Below, in pieces: positions 6,480-17,099 of a stretch of 64,000 nt of DNA (position 1 is its first letter; every line of letters starts with the position of its first letter). The stretch lies in NCBI RefSeq assembly GCF_009882975.1, contig NZ_WTUX01000011.1, positions 124,001-188,000 on the forward strand, read 5' to 3'. This DNA is from Maritimibacter harenae. Its GTDB lineage: Bacteria > Pseudomonadota > Alphaproteobacteria > Rhodobacterales > Rhodobacteraceae. The notes under the pieces are model-generated. The model searched no databases. It worked only from the letters and a program-made list of their open reading frames with translations, and had not been told where the DNA came from. The translations under genes and the position numbers were made by a program.

Positions 6480-7468
6480 TGGCCGCTGCCGCCGCCGCAA
6501 ACGCTCCGCATATCCCGGTCCTGCTGCGCCCGCTTCTGAGCGCAGTGGCCCCGGTCACGGGCACCTGGATCGACGGCACCTTCGGGGCGGGCGGCTATGC
6601 CCGCGGGCTGGTCGAGGCGGGGGCGGACAAGGTCATCGGCATCGACCGCGACCCGCTCGCACACGAAATGGCGTCAGGCTGGATCGGCGATTTCGACGGC
6701 AAGATCGACCTGCGCCTGGGCACCTTTTCCGAGATGGACGAGATCGCGGGCGCGCCGGTCGACGGCGTGGTGCTCGACCTCGGCGTCTCCTCCATGCAGC
6801 TCGACCTGGCCGAACGCGGGTTTTCCTTCACCCGCGAGGGCCCGCTCGACATGCGCATGAGCCAGGAGGGGCCGTCGGCCGCCGATCTCGTGAACGAGGC
6901 CGGCGAGGAAGAGCTGGCCGACATTCTCTACCATTACGGCGAAGAGCGCGCGGCGCGCCGCATCGCGCGCCAGATCGTGCGCACGCGGGCGGCAGAGCCG
7001 TTCAAGACAACCGCGCAACTTGCTGAAGTCATTGAGAAATGCCTGCCGCGCCCGAAGCCGGGGCAAAGCCATCCGGCGACCCGCAGCTTCCAGGCGATCC
7101 GCATCGCCGTGAACGACGAATTCGCCCAGTTGGCCGAGGGGCTGGAGGCCGCCGAGCGCGCGCTGAAGCCCTGTGGCAAGCTCGCGGTGGTGACCTTCCA
7201 TTCGCTCGAGGATCGGGTGGTGAAGCGGTTCCTGCAACTGGCGGCTTCGACCGGCGGCGGCGGCTCGCGCCATGCGCCCGCGCTCGAGGCGCACGATCCG
7301 CGCTTCACCCTGACGCCCAAGCGCGCCATCGGCCCGGACGAGGACGAGCTGAAGGAGAACCCGCGCGCGCGCTCGGCGCGCCTGCGCGTCGCGACCCGCA
7401 CCGATGCGCCTGCAGAGCGCACCGATCGTTCCAAACTGGGCCTTCCGGCCCCGGCATTCAGGGGGTGA
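6476..7468 (+). CDS. rsmH: 16S rRNA (cytosine(1402)-N4)-methyltransferase RsmH (MraW)
   Basis: This enzyme methylates N4 of C1402 in the 16S rRNA decoding centre, using S-adenosylmethionine. The SAM-binding motif D33-GTFGAGGY-41 is near the N-terminus, and the family motifs [24 protein letters not shown] and [15 protein letters not shown] follow in order. Length 330 is normal for alphaproteobacteria. The start overlaps the mraZ stop; a second ATG lies at 6479. The gene is second in the dcw operon and is followed without a gap by ftsL. Confidence 0.97.
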   Translation: MMAAAAAANAPHIPVLLRPLLSAVAPVTGTWIDGTFGAGGYARGLVEAGADKVIGIDRDPLAHEMASGWIGDFDGKIDLRLGTFSEMDEIAGAPVDGVVLDLGVSSMQLDLAERGFSFTREGPLDMRMSQEGPSAADLVNEAGEEELADILYHYGEERAARRIARQIVRTRAAEPFKTTAQLAEVIEKCLPRPKPGQSHPATRSFQAIRIAVNDEFAQLAEGLEAAERALKPCGKLAVVTFHSLEDRVVKRFLQLAASTGGGGSRHAPALEAHDPRFTLTPKRAIGPDEDELKENPRARSARLRVATRTDAPAERTDRSKLGLPAPAFRG

Positions 7469-7471
7469 GTG

Positions 7472-7864
7472 ATGCTGAGATCGGCCCTCCAGATCCTTGC
7501 GACGCTGGCGGTGATGGCACTGGGCTATTGGGCCTACGTCGAGAACTACAAGACACAGGCGGCGCTCGATGACGTCGAGGACCTGCAACGCGACATCGCC
7601 CACATGCGCGAAAGGCTCGTCGTGCTGCGCGCCGAATGGGCCTATCTCAACCGCCCCGACCGCCTGCGCGACCTGGCCGAGCTGAATTTCGACCGCCTGG
7701 GCCTCCTGCCGCTGGCGCCCGAGCAGTTCGGCCGCGTCGACCAGGTGGCCTACCCGGAGCCGCCCGACACCCTGCCGCTTCTGCCCGAGGACGAAGGCAT
7801 CGACGTGCAGGCCCGGCTCGACAACGAACTGTCCGACATCCAAGACGTGGAGACCCGGCCATGA
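7472..7864 (+). CDS. ftsL: Cell division protein FtsL
   Basis: A 130-residue bitopic membrane protein: a short cytoplasmic start, a transmembrane helix at about 5-20, a leucine-rich coiled coil (about 28-62, EDLQRDIAHMRERLVVLRAEW) and the conserved NRPDRLRDLAELNFDRLGL motif. FtsL forms the FtsQLB complex that activates the septal synthase FtsW/FtsI. ATG 7472 is preferred; an in-frame GTG sits at 7469. It follows the rsmH stop by three bases and overlaps ftsI by four. Identification rests on position plus topology, since FtsL sequence diverges fast. Confidence 0.9.
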   Translation: MLRSALQILATLAVMALGYWAYVENYKTQAALDDVEDLQRDIAHMRERLVVLRAEWAYLNRPDRLRDLAELNFDRLGLLPLAPEQFGRVDQVAYPEPPDTLPLLPEDEGIDVQARLDNELSDIQDVETRP

Positions 7865-9648
7865 CCCGTGTGCCCCTGCGCCCGCTTGCCCGTATCCTCG
7901 AGGCCCGCGAGAAGGGGGGCGACCCGGACGCGATCGAACGCGCCAACCGCCAGCGCCGGCACGAGGATATGCGCGACACCGCGCGCCTTCGTGCCGAGGG
8001 GCGGCTCGTGGTGCTGGCCGCGATGTTCTTCTGCGCCTTCATCGTCGTGGGCGTCCGGATGGGGTCCCTGTCCACCTCGGTCCCGACCGAGCCGCGTGCC
8101 GAAGTTTCGGGCGCGGAGATCACCGCCACGCGCGCCGACATCGTCGACCGCAAGGGGCGGCTGCTGGCCACCAACCTGGTCACCCATTCGCTCTACGCCG
8201 AGCCGCGCAACATGATCGAGCCCGAGCGCGCGGCGACCGAGCTTGCGCGCATCTTTCCCGATCTCGATGCCGAGAAGCTGCGCAAGCAGTTCACCGGCAA
8301 GCGCACGTTCCTGTGGATCAAGCCGCGCATCAGCCCGGAGCAGAAGCAGGCCGTGCACGACATCGGCGAGCCCGGCCTTCTGTTCGGGCCGCGCGAGATG
8401 CGGCTCTACCCCAACGGCCCCGTCGCCTCGCATATCCTGGGCGGCGCACGCTTCGGCGAACAGGCGGTGCGCGCGGCCGAGCTCAAGGGCGTCGCGGGCA
8501 TCGAGCTCTTCTTCGAGGATCGGCTGAGCGACCCGGCGCGCGCGAGCGAGCCGTTGATGCTCACCCTCGACCTTTCCGTGCAGGCCGCCGTCGAGCGGGT
8601 GCTGGCCGGCGGCATGCAGGTGATGAACGCCAAGGGCGCGACCGCGATCATGATGGACGCGCGCACCGGCGAGATCGTCTCGATGGCCTCGCTCCCCGAT
8701 TTCGACCCGAATGACCGGCCCAACCCGTTGGTCAAGGGCGACCCGTCCGACAGCCCGCTCTTCAACCGCGCGGTGCAGGGGGTCTACGAGTTGGGCTCGA
8801 CCTACAAGATCTTCGCCGCCGCCCAGGCGCTCGAACTGGGGCTCGTGGCCCCCGACACGATGGTCGACACGCAGGGGCCGATCCGTTGGGGCAAGTTCCG
8901 CATCCGCGACTTCCACGACTACGGACCCGAACTGTCGGTGACCGACGTGATCGTGCGCAGCTCCAACATCGGGACCGCGCGCATCGCCCAGCAGATCGGG
9001 GCCGATCGCCAGCGCGCCTTCCTCGAACGGCTCGGGCTGACGCGGCCCACCGACATCGAGCTGTCCGAGGCCTCCGGCATCAAGCCGCTCCTGCCGTCGA
9101 ACTGGTCCGAGCTGTCGACGATGACGATCTCCTACGGCCACGGCATCTCAGCCAGCCCGCTGCACCTGGCGACCGCCTATGCCTCGCTCCTCAACGGTGG
9201 CACGATGGTCAAGCCGACGCTGGTGCGCACGGGGCCCGTGCAGCCGGGGCCGCGCGTGGTGCGCAAGGACACGTCGGACATCGCGCGCCAGATGCTGCGC
9301 CTCGTGGTGTCGGATGACGACGGCACGGCTTCCTTCGCCGAGGTCGAGGGCTACGCGGTGGGCGGCAAGACCGGCACCGCCGACAAGCCCAAGCCGCAGG
9401 GCGGTTACTACGACGAGAAGGTGATCGCCACCTTCGCCAGCGTCTTCCCGGCGCATGATCCGAAATACATCCTCGTCGTGACGCTCGACGAGCCCGTCGT
9501 CTCGATCCTGAACGAGGCGCGGCGCACGGCCGGCTACACCGCCGTTCCCGTCGCGGCCGAGATCATCCGCCGCACCGCCCCCCTTCTCGGGCTCCGCCCG
9601 GAGATTGAACCCGACGCGCAGATGGGTGTAACACTCACATCTAACTGA
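7861..9648 (+). CDS. ftsI: Septal peptidoglycan transpeptidase FtsI (PBP3)
   Basis: This class B penicillin-binding protein crosslinks septal peptidoglycan in complex with FtsW. It has 595 residues: a cytoplasmic tail, a membrane anchor at about 50-70, a PBP dimerisation domain, then the transpeptidase domain with active-site S313-T-Y-K316, S367-S-N369 and K503-T-G505. Start ATG 7861 overlaps the ftsL stop (ATGA); the frame is open further upstream but that part is antisense-like noise over ftsL. A 19-bp gap leads to murE. Confidence 0.97.
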   Translation: MTRVPLRPLARILEAREKGGDPDAIERANRQRRHEDMRDTARLRAEGRLVVLAAMFFCAFIVVGVRMGSLSTSVPTEPRAEVSGAEITATRADIVDRKGRLLATNLVTHSLYAEPRNMIEPERAATELARIFPDLDAEKLRKQFTGKRTFLWIKPRISPEQKQAVHDIGEPGLLFGPREMRLYPNGPVASHILGGARFGEQAVRAAELKGVAGIELFFEDRLSDPARASEPLMLTLDLSVQAAVERVLAGGMQVMNAKGATAIMMDARTGEIVSMASLPDFDPNDRPNPLVKGDPSDSPLFNRAVQGVYELGSTYKIFAAAQALELGLVAPDTMVDTQGPIRWGKFRIRDFHDYGPELSVTDVIVRSSNIGTARIAQQIGADRQRAFLERLGLTRPTDIELSEASGIKPLLPSNWSELSTMTISYGHGISASPLHLATAYASLLNGGTMVKPTLVRTGPVQPGPRVVRKDTSDIARQMLRLVVSDDDGTASFAEVEGYAVGGKTGTADKPKPQGGYYDEKVIATFASVFPAHDPKYILVVTLDEPVVSILNEARRTAGYTAVPVAAEIIRRTAPLLGLRPEIEPDAQMGVTLTSN

Positions 9649-9667
9649 GCTTGTCCCCGGGGGGATC

Positions 9668-11155
9668 ATGCCGACGCAGAACACGCTTTCTCTCACCGCG
9701 CTGGGCCTTCAGGCGCAGGGTGGCCGGGATGTTGAAATCACGGGACTTTCCGTCGACAGCCGCAACGTCGAGCCGGGCCACCTGTTCGCGGCCCTTCCCG
9801 GCGCGAAGATGCATGGCGCGGAATTCATCCAGTACGCGCTGCGCATGGACGCCGCCGCGATCCTCACCGATCCCGAGGGCGCGCGGATTGCCGCCGATGT
9901 GCTGGCCGAGTCGGACGCGGCCCTCGTGGTCACCCAGGATCCGCGCGCGGCCCTGGCCTTTGCCGCCGCGCTCTGGTTCGGCGTGCAACCCGAAACCATC
10001 GTCGCGGTGACCGGCACGAACGGGAAGACCTCGGTCGCCACCTTCACGCGCCAGATCTGGACCGAGCTCGGCCTGCAGGCCGCGAACCTCGGCACCACCG
10101 GGGTGGAAGGGGCCTATTCCGCACCCTCGGCCCACACGACGCCGGAGCCGATCACGCTGCACCGCCTGCTGGCCGACATGGCCGAGGCGGGCGTCACGCA
10201 CGTGGCGATGGAAGCCTCGTCCCACGGGCTGGACCAGCGCCGGCTCGAGGGTGTGCACCTGGCCGCGGCGGGCTTCACAAACTTCTCGCAGGATCACCTC
10301 GACTACCACGCGAGCTTCGAGGAATACTTCAACGCCAAGGCGCGGCTCTTCAACCGCGTCCTGCCCGACGACGGGGTCGCGGTGATCAACGTCGACGATC
10401 CGCGCGGGCGCGAGATGGAAGAGATCGCGGTCGCCCGCGGGCAGGAGGTGATCTCGATCGGGCGCACCGAGGATTGCACCCTGCAACTCACCTCGCAGCG
10501 CTACCACACCACCGGCCAGCAGATCCGCTTTCTCTACAACGGTCGACCGCAGACCACGCAGCTCGACCTCATCGGCGGGTTCCAGGCGGAGAACGTGCTG
10601 GTCGCCGCCGGGCTCGCCATCGCGTCGGGGTCGACGCCGGAAGAGGTGTTCTCCACCTTCCCGTCGCTCACCACCGTGCGCGGGCGCATGCAACTGGCCG
10701 CGCGCCGTGACAACGGGGCGGCGGTCTTCGTGGATTATGCCCACACGCCCGACGCGCTGGCCACCGCGCTCGAGGCGCTGCGCCCGCACGCGATGGGCAA
10801 GCTCGTCGTCGTCTTCGGCGCCGGCGGCGACCGTGACACCGGCAAGCGCAAGCTCATGGGCAAGGCGGCCGCCGACTACGCCGACGTGGTGATCGTCACC
10901 GACGACAACCCGCGCACCGAGGACCCCGCCGCCATCCGCGCGATGGTGATGGAAGGCTGCCCCGACGCCAACGAATACGGCGACCGGGCCGAGGCGATCC
11001 TGCGCGGTGTCGACATGCTCGAGCCGGGCGACGCGCTCCTGATCGCGGGCAAGGGCCACGAGACCGGCCAGATCGTGGGCGAGGACGTGCTGCCTTTCGA
11101 CGATGCCGAGCAGGCCTCGGTCGCGGTCGCAGCGCTCGAGGGCCGGTTGGCATGA
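9668..11155 (+). CDS. murE: UDP-MurNAc-L-Ala-D-Glu:meso-diaminopimelate ligase MurE
   Basis: This ligase adds the third stem-peptide residue to UDP-MurNAc-dipeptide in the cytoplasm. It has 495 residues and the three Mur-ligase domains. The ATP site TGTNGKTS lies at 115-122, and the D413-N-P-R416 motif marks enzymes that use meso-diaminopimelate rather than lysine. It overlaps murF by four bases. Confidence 0.97.
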   Translation: MPTQNTLSLTALGLQAQGGRDVEITGLSVDSRNVEPGHLFAALPGAKMHGAEFIQYALRMDAAAILTDPEGARIAADVLAESDAALVVTQDPRAALAFAAALWFGVQPETIVAVTGTNGKTSVATFTRQIWTELGLQAANLGTTGVEGAYSAPSAHTTPEPITLHRLLADMAEAGVTHVAMEASSHGLDQRRLEGVHLAAAGFTNFSQDHLDYHASFEEYFNAKARLFNRVLPDDGVAVINVDDPRGREMEEIAVARGQEVISIGRTEDCTLQLTSQRYHTTGQQIRFLYNGRPQTTQLDLIGGFQAENVLVAAGLAIASGSTPEEVFSTFPSLTTVRGRMQLAARRDNGAAVFVDYAHTPDALATALEALRPHAMGKLVVVFGAGGDRDTGKRKLMGKAAADYADVVIVTDDNPRTEDPAAIRAMVMEGCPDANEYGDRAEAILRGVDMLEPGDALLIAGKGHETGQIVGEDVLPFDDAEQASVAVAALEGRLA

Positions 11156-12576
11156 GCTTGTGGACTGCCGCCGAGGCGGCCGAGGCCACTGGCGGCAACG
11201 CCAGGGGCGACTGGTCGGCCCGCGGCGTATCGATCGACACGCGCACGCTGGCCCCCGGCGACCTCTTCGTGGCGCTGAAGGCCGAGCGCGACGGTCACGA
11301 TTTCGTCGCGGACGCGCTGGCCAAGGGGGCAGGGGCCGCGATGGTCTCGCGCATCCCCGAGGGTATTCCCGAAAATGCCCCGCTTCTGGTTGTCGACGAC
11401 GTGCTCACAGCCCTCGAACGGCTCGGAGCCGCCGGCCGCGCGCGCACCGATGCCCGCGTGGTGGCCGTCACCGGGTCCGTCGGCAAGACGTCGACCAAGG
11501 AAATGCTCGCCACCGTGCTGGACCGGCAAGGACGCTGCCACGCGGCCGAGGCAAGTTACAACAACCACTGGGGCGTGCCGCTCACGCTGGCGCGGATGCC
11601 CCGCGACACCGAGTTCGCGGTGATCGAGATCGGCATGAACCATCCCGGCGAAATCGCCCCGCTCACCCGGCTGGCCCGCCCGCACGTGGCGCTGGTCACC
11701 ACCGTCGCGGCCGTCCACCTGGAAGCGTTCGACAACGTGGCGGGCATCGCGCAGGAGAAGGCCGCGATCTACCAGGGGCTCGAGCCGGGGGGCATCGCGC
11801 TGGTGCCCGCCGGGCTCGACACGACCCCGATCCTGATGGCCGAGGCCGAGGCGCGTGCCGAACGGGTCGAAACCTTCGGCACCGAACCGGGCGACGCGAT
11901 CCGGCTTGCCCATCTCGAGCTCACCGACGCGGCGACCGTGGCACGTATCGATGCCGGAGAGATGTCGCACCTGGTGCGCCTCGGCTCGCCCGGCCGCCAT
12001 TTCGCGATGAACGCCGTCGCGGTTCTGGGCGCGGTGGGCGCGCTCGGCGCGGACGTCACCCTGGCCGCGCGCGACCTGTCCACCTGGGAGCCGCCCACCG
12101 GTCGCGGCACGCGCGAGACGGTCTGGCTCGACCCCGTCGAGCAGGAGCACGTGGTGCTGATCGACGACGCCTTCAACGCCAACCCGACCTCGATCGCCGC
12201 CGCGCTCGAGGTGTTGGTCGCCACGCGGCCCGACGACGGCGTGGGGCGGATTTCGCGTGGCCGGCGGGTGGCGGTGCTGGGTGACATGCTGGAACTCGGG
12301 CCGAAGGAGGTCGCCCTCCACGAAGAGCTCGCGGGGTTGTCCGCGATGGCCCAGGTCGACCTGGTCCATTGCGTGGGCCCGCTGATGAAGCACCTTTGGG
12401 ACTCGCTTCCGGCCCAGAAGCAGGGCCGCTGGTCCGAAACCGCCGACGCGCTCTGCGCCGAGGCGCATCACCTGATCGATGCCGGCGACGTGCTGCTGGT
12501 GAAAGGGTCCAAGGGAAGCCGGGTTTCGCGCGTGGTTGACGCGGTCAGAAAACTGGGCCATCCGCAGGCAACCTGA
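11152..12576 (+). CDS. murF: UDP-MurNAc-tripeptide:D-Ala-D-Ala ligase MurF
   Basis: MurF adds D-alanyl-D-alanine to complete the pentapeptide. The 474-residue protein has the Mur-ligase ATP motif VTGSVGKTSTKE near 105-116 and the conserved NNHWGVPLTLARM and EIGMNHPGEI segments. The central domain continues to DAFNANPTS. Its ATGA start overlaps murE, and mraY follows after 18 bp. The partner ligase ddl is further down the same cluster. Confidence 0.97.
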   Translation: MSLWTAAEAAEATGGNARGDWSARGVSIDTRTLAPGDLFVALKAERDGHDFVADALAKGAGAAMVSRIPEGIPENAPLLVVDDVLTALERLGAAGRARTDARVVAVTGSVGKTSTKEMLATVLDRQGRCHAAEASYNNHWGVPLTLARMPRDTEFAVIEIGMNHPGEIAPLTRLARPHVALVTTVAAVHLEAFDNVAGIAQEKAAIYQGLEPGGIALVPAGLDTTPILMAEAEARAERVETFGTEPGDAIRLAHLELTDAATVARIDAGEMSHLVRLGSPGRHFAMNAVAVLGAVGALGADVTLAARDLSTWEPPTGRGTRETVWLDPVEQEHVVLIDDAFNANPTSIAAALEVLVATRPDDGVGRISRGRRVAVLGDMLELGPKEVALHEELAGLSAMAQVDLVHCVGPLMKHLWDSLPAQKQGRWSETADALCAEAHHLIDAGDVLLVKGSKGSRVSRVVDAVRKLGHPQAT

Positions 12577-12594
12577 TTACGAGGGACGCATCCG

Positions 12595-13683
12595 ATGCTT
12601 TATTGGCTGGCCGAATTGTCAGATGGCGGCGACATCTTCAACCTGTTTCGCTACATCACCTTCCGCGCCGGCGGCGCCTTTTTCACGGCCCTCATCTTCG
12701 GCTTCCTGTTCGGACGGCCGCTGATCAACCTGTTGAAAAACAGGCAAAGAAATGGCCAGCCGATCCGTGCCGACGGCCCCGAAGGGCACCTTCAGTCGAA
12801 GGCGGGCACGCCGACGATGGGCGGGGCGTTGATCCTGGGGGCGATCACGGTGTCGACGCTCCTGTGGGCGCGGCTCGACAACGGCTTCGTCTGGGTCGTG
12901 CTCGGCGTGACGCTGAGCTACGGGATGATCGGCTTCGCCGACGATTACAACAAGATCGCCAAGAACGACAATTACGCGGGGCTGTCCGGCAAGATGCGCC
13001 TGCTCCTCGAGGGGATCATCGCGCTCGCCGCGTCCTGGGTGCTGATGTCGCTGCACCCCGACCCGCTGAGCGGACGGCTCGCCTTCCCGGTGCTCAAGGA
13101 CCTGCTTCTCAATCTCGGGCTCTTCTTCCTCCCGGTGGGGATGTTCATCATGGTGGGCGCGGCCAATGCGGTGAACCTCACCGACGGGCTCGACGGGCTC
13201 GCCATCATGCCGGTCATGATCGCCGCCGCGACGCTGGGCGTGATCGCCTATGCCGTGGGCCGGGTCGACTTCACGGAATACCTCGAAGTGCACTACGTCC
13301 CGGGCACCGGTGAGCTTCTGATCTTCGTCGCCGGGCTCGTCGGCGGGGGGCTGGGCTTCCTGTGGTACAACGCGCCGCCGGCCGCGGTCTTCATGGGCGA
13401 CACCGGGTCTCTCGCCCTGGGCGGCGCGCTGGGCGCCATGGCGGTGGCGATGAAGCACGAACTGGTGCTTGGCATCGTCGGCGGGCTTTTCGTCGTGGAG
13501 GCGCTGTCGGTCATCATCCAGGTGCTCTATTTCCGGCGCACCGGCAAACGGGTGTTCCTGATGGCCCCGATCCACCACCATTTCGAGAAACGGGGCTGGG
13601 CCGAGCCGCAGATCGTGATCCGGTTCTGGATCATCTCCCTGATCCTCGCGCTGATCGGGCTCGCCACGCTGAAACTGCGCTGA
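12595..13683 (+). CDS. mraY: Phospho-MurNAc-pentapeptide transferase MraY
   Basis: MraY transfers phospho-MurNAc-pentapeptide from UDP to undecaprenyl phosphate, giving lipid I at the inner membrane. The 362-residue protein has about ten transmembrane helices. It carries the family motifs GTPTMGG, the aspartate pair [33 protein letters not shown] and the histidine loop [10 protein letters not shown]. Length is typical. A 171-bp gap with GC-rich inverted repeats but no clear terminator separates it from murD. Confidence 0.98.
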   Translation: MLYWLAELSDGGDIFNLFRYITFRAGGAFFTALIFGFLFGRPLINLLKNRQRNGQPIRADGPEGHLQSKAGTPTMGGALILGAITVSTLLWARLDNGFVWVVLGVTLSYGMIGFADDYNKIAKNDNYAGLSGKMRLLLEGIIALAASWVLMSLHPDPLSGRLAFPVLKDLLLNLGLFFLPVGMFIMVGAANAVNLTDGLDGLAIMPVMIAAATLGVIAYAVGRVDFTEYLEVHYVPGTGELLIFVAGLVGGGLGFLWYNAPPAAVFMGDTGSLALGGALGAMAVAMKHELVLGIVGGLFVVEALSVIIQVLYFRRTGKRVFLMAPIHHHFEKRGWAEPQIVIRFWIISLILALIGLATLKLR

Positions 13684-13854
13684 ACGACGCGGAAATCGCC
13701 CCGGATTCGCGCCACGAATTCGGCTTGCGGCGCCGGGGCGGGGGCCGGGGAAATCTTCGAATGATGTCACCGCGATGTCCGTGTGGGACCTCGCCGCCTC
13801 TGGCCAATCGCGACACCGCGAGATACCAATCTCGCGAACCAACATGAGGGTGCC

Positions 13855-15258
13855 ATGATCCCGGTGCGCGGATACGAAGGCGAAAGGGTCGCCGTTCTTG
13901 GCCTGGGCCGGTCCGGGCTTGCCACGGCGCATGCGCTGGCGGCCGGCGGGGCGACGCCCCTGTGCTGGGACGACGGCGCCGAGGCGCGCGCCCGGGCCGA
14001 GGCGGCCGGGCTCACGCTCCACGATCTCACCCGGCGCGAGGCCTTCGACGGCGTCGCAGCGCTGATCACCAGCCCCGGTATCCCGCACCTCTACCCCGAG
14101 CCCAACCGCCACATCCTGCGGGCCCTGCACGCGGGCATCCCGGTCGACAACGACATCGGGCTGTTCTTCCGCTCTCTGGGCTCCGGCGAATGGGACGAGA
14201 TGGACCAGCCGCCGCGCGTGATCGCCGTGACCGGCTCGAACGGCAAGTCGACCACGGCCGCGCTCATCCATCACGTGCTGGAGGCCGCCGGGCGCCCCAC
14301 GCAGCTTGCCGGCAACATCGGGCGCGGGGTGCTCGACCTCGACCCGCCGCGCGACGGCGAGCTGATCGTGCTGGAGTTGTCGAGCTACCAGACCGAACTC
14401 GCCCGCGCTCTGACGCCCGACGTGGCCGTCTTCACCAACCTGACGCCCGATCATCTCGACCGGCACGGCGGGCTGGGGGGCTATTTCGCCGCCAAGCGGA
14501 GGCTCTTCGCCGAGGGTGGGCCGGACCGCGCGGTGATCGGCGTGGATGAGCCCGAGGGGCTGTTCCTCGCCGGGCAACTCGCGATGGGGCCTGGCGACGA
14601 CCGGGTGATCCGCGTTTCGGTCAACGAAAAGCTCACAGGCCCCGGCTGGCTGGTCCACGCCCGCAAGGGGTTCCTGTCCGAGACGCGCAAGGGCAAGCAG
14701 GTGGGCGCGATCGACCTGCGCGCGGTCCCGGCGCTTCCGGGCACCCACAATCACCAGAACGCCTGCGCGGCCTACGCCGCCTGCCGCACGCTGGGGCTGT
14801 CTCCCAAGGTGGTCGAGCAGGGCTTCGCGAGCTTCGCGGGCCTGCCGCACCGCTCGCAGATCGTGGCCGAGGCCAATGGCGTGCGCTACGTGAACGACAG
14901 CAAGGCCACCAACGTGGACGCCGCGCTGAAGGCGCTGATGGCCTTCGACAACATCCGCTGGATCGTGGGCGGGCTTCAGAAGGAGGGCGGGCTTGCCGCG
15001 CTGGCCCCCGGGCTCGCCAACGTGACGAAAGCCTATGTCATCGGGCGCGAGGCCGAGGCGTTCGCGCGCGACCTGGGCGATGTCGAGGCCGAGGTCTGCA
15101 CCGAGATGCAGGTCGCCGTGGCCGCCGCCATGTCCGAGGCCGCGCCGGGCGACACGGTGCTCCTCGCCCCGGCCGCGGCGAGCTTCGACCAGTACGACAA
15201 CTTCGAGCAGCGCGGCGACGATTTCGTCGCGCGGGTCCGGGCCGCCCTTGGCGCATAG
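13855..15258 (+). CDS. murD: UDP-MurNAc-L-Ala:D-glutamate ligase MurD
   Basis: MurD adds D-glutamate to UDP-MurNAc-L-alanine. The 467-residue protein begins [21 protein letters not shown], a nucleotide-binding N-domain. The Mur ATP motif [11 protein letters not shown] follows, then [26 protein letters not shown] and [15 protein letters not shown] at the C-terminus. ATG 13855 is chosen because family similarity starts there; the open frame continues upstream without it. The end overlaps the next gene by 11 bases if that gene starts at TTG 15248. Confidence 0.96.
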   Translation: MIPVRGYEGERVAVLGLGRSGLATAHALAAGGATPLCWDDGAEARARAEAAGLTLHDLTRREAFDGVAALITSPGIPHLYPEPNRHILRALHAGIPVDNDIGLFFRSLGSGEWDEMDQPPRVIAVTGSNGKSTTAALIHHVLEAAGRPTQLAGNIGRGVLDLDPPRDGELIVLELSSYQTELARALTPDVAVFTNLTPDHLDRHGGLGGYFAAKRRLFAEGGPDRAVIGVDEPEGLFLAGQLAMGPGDDRVIRVSVNEKLTGPGWLVHARKGFLSETRKGKQVGAIDLRAVPALPGTHNHQNACAAYAACRTLGLSPKVVEQGFASFAGLPHRSQIVAEANGVRYVNDSKATNVDAALKALMAFDNIRWIVGGLQKEGGLAALAPGLANVTKAYVIGREAEAFARDLGDVEAEVCTEMQVAVAAAMSEAAPGDTVLLAPAAASFDQYDNFEQRGDDFVARVRAALGA

Positions 15259-16180
15259 TCCCAACCGTATCGGCCTGGGCATCTCGCTCAAGATCGGCGC
15301 GGTGCTGTGCTTCACCGTCATGGGCGCGCTCATCAAGGGCACGGACGGGCGCGTGCCGACCGGCGAAATCGTCTTTTTCCGCTCGCTCTTCGCCGTGCCG
15401 ATCATGATCGGCTGGCTCGCCTTCGTGGGTCAGCTCAGCGAAGGCGTGCGCACATCGCGCCCCTTCGGCCACCTGTGGCGCGGCGTGATCGGGACCACGG
15501 CGATGGGGCTGATGTTCACCGCGCTCACGCTCCTGCCGCTGCCGGAGGTGACGACGCTGCAATACGCGACGCCCCTCTTCATCACGATCCTCGCGGCGAT
15601 CATCCTGGGCGAGCGGCTGAGGCTCTTTCGCCTGTCGGCGGTCGTGCTGGGGCTGATCGGCGTGCTCGTGGTGCTCTACCCTCGGCTCACGTCGCTGAAT
15701 GATGCCGGGGCGACCGAGGCGCTGGGGGCGGCGATCATGATCGCCTCCGCGCTGGCCGCAGCACTTGCCCAGGTGCAGGTGCGCCGGCTGGTGGCGACGG
15801 AGCGGCCCGCGACGGTGGCGCTCTACTTCTCGTTCTCCTCGACGCTCATCTCGCTCGCCACGTTGCCCTTCGGCTGGGTGATCCCGGGCGGCCAGGACCT
15901 GGTCCTGCTCGTCGCATGCGGGCTGATCGGGGGCGCGGGGCAGGGGATGCTCTCCTCCGCCTACCGCTTTGCCCCGGCTTCGGTGGTGGCCCCCTTCGAC
16001 TACGCCTCGCTCTTCTTCGCGACGGCCCTGGGCATGGCGTTCTTCGACGAGGTGCCGACGCGCACCACGCTTCTCGGCGCGGCCATCGTGATCGCCGCGG
16101 GCATCCTCATCATCTGGCGTGAGCGCCGGCTGGGCATGGACCGCGCCGCATCCAAACGGGCGCGACAAACGCCGTTTTGA
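15248..16180 (+). CDS. DMT-family (EamA) transporter
   Basis: A membrane protein of about 310 residues with ten predicted helices arranged as two EamA repeats, the pattern of drug/metabolite exporters. The substrate is unknown. The start is uncertain: hydrophobic similarity begins at [27 protein letters not shown] 15248, overlapping murD, is the best-placed start, and GTG is also possible within the first helix. It lies in the dcw cluster between murD and ftsW. A role in division is not implied by the sequence. Confidence 0.85.
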   Translation: MAHSPNRIGLGISLKIGAVLCFTVMGALIKGTDGRVPTGEIVFFRSLFAVPIMIGWLAFVGQLSEGVRTSRPFGHLWRGVIGTTAMGLMFTALTLLPLPEVTTLQYATPLFITILAAIILGERLRLFRLSAVVLGLIGVLVVLYPRLTSLNDAGATEALGAAIMIASALAAALAQVQVRRLVATERPATVALYFSFSSTLISLATLPFGWVIPGGQDLVLLVACGLIGGAGQGMLSSAYRFAPASVVAPFDYASLFFATALGMAFFDEVPTRTTLLGAAIVIAAGILIIWRERRLGMDRAASKRARQTPF

Positions 16181-16216
16181 CCTCGTCTTCCCTGATTGCG
16201 CTGTATTCGTTTCACG

Positions 16217-16990
16217 ATGACCCTTTTTCCGAATTTGCCGTCCCTCCTGGGACACCGCACGCGGCCCCGCCCGGTGATCGCCATCGGTTCCAGCCAGACC
16301 GAGCTCTTCGACTACATCTTCGGGGACAATCCGGAATATCACCCGCTGTGGGCCGGTGGATGGAGCGCGCGGGGGCTGAGGCGCGAGGAAAAGGGCGGAT
16401 ACCTGGACAAGATCACGCGGGATTTGCCGAAACGATCGACCGTATTCCTGGTCTTCGGAAGCGTTGACGCGAATTTCGTCTTCCGCCACCAGCGCCGCGC
16501 AAGGCCCTGGATTGGTGAAGAAGACATCATCGGTCCGGCGGTCGAGGGCCTACGGCAGGCGCGCCGCTTCCTTCGGAAGAAGGGGTTTCGCCACGTCCAC
16601 GCCGTGTTTGCGAGTCCGGTGCCGCGTTTGCCACCCGCTTATTGGGCTGATCGATCGGCTGCACCCCAGCTTCCGGACGAGCAGCGGGCGCATCTGTATT
16701 ACCGGATCGCGAAACGTGCGGCGGAGCATATGCCGGTCATCGACCTGCTCGATGACTTGAGCGATGCCCGGAGTGGCGATTACCAGTTGCGCCCGGAATA
16801 CGCGCGTACTGAGCCGGACCACCACCCGGACTACATCGCGACGCAGGACATCGTCTGGGACCGCATCAAGACGCTCCCGGGGATCCTGCCGCGCCGCGAC
16901 CCGCCCCATACGGCGCTTTACCCTCGCACGCCAAGCGCGATCCGGAATCTGAAAGAGGCAGGGCAGGTGCGGCCGCGCACCTGCCGCTAA
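16217..16990 (+). CDS. Unknown protein, tandem paralogue A (SGNH-hydrolase-like motifs)
   Basis: A 257-residue soluble protein with no signal peptide; I do not recognise its family. It is a clear paralogue of the next gene. Shared features include VIAIGSS at 20-26, a segment ELFDYIFGDNP-YHP-WAGGWSARGLR, a strand with FGSVDAN at 80-86, and PDHHPDY near 200-206. The ends are near-identical: PGILPRRDPPHTALYP and LKEAGQVRPRTCR. The order G-S-S, Gly-rich GGWSARG, FG-VDA, then a late Asp-His pair recalls the blocks of SGNH/GDSL esterases, but block III lacks its Asn, so this is only a structural guess. It is placed between the DMT gene and ftsW, interrupting the usual dcw order. Confidence 0.75.
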   Translation: MTLFPNLPSLLGHRTRPRPVIAIGSSQTELFDYIFGDNPEYHPLWAGGWSARGLRREEKGGYLDKITRDLPKRSTVFLVFGSVDANFVFRHQRRARPWIGEEDIIGPAVEGLRQARRFLRKKGFRHVHAVFASPVPRLPPAYWADRSAAPQLPDEQRAHLYYRIAKRAAEHMPVIDLLDDLSDARSGDYQLRPEYARTEPDHHPDYIATQDIVWDRIKTLPGILPRRDPPHTALYPRTPSAIRNLKEAGQVRPRTCR

Positions 16991-17099
16991 CTGCGCTGCG
17001 CCGTCGCATCGGCGAACGCCGATCGTTCACGGGTCAAGCCGCTTCCCAAGCCGGCTGACGGCGGCCATACTGGGCCGATTATCTAGTCCCTGCATTTCC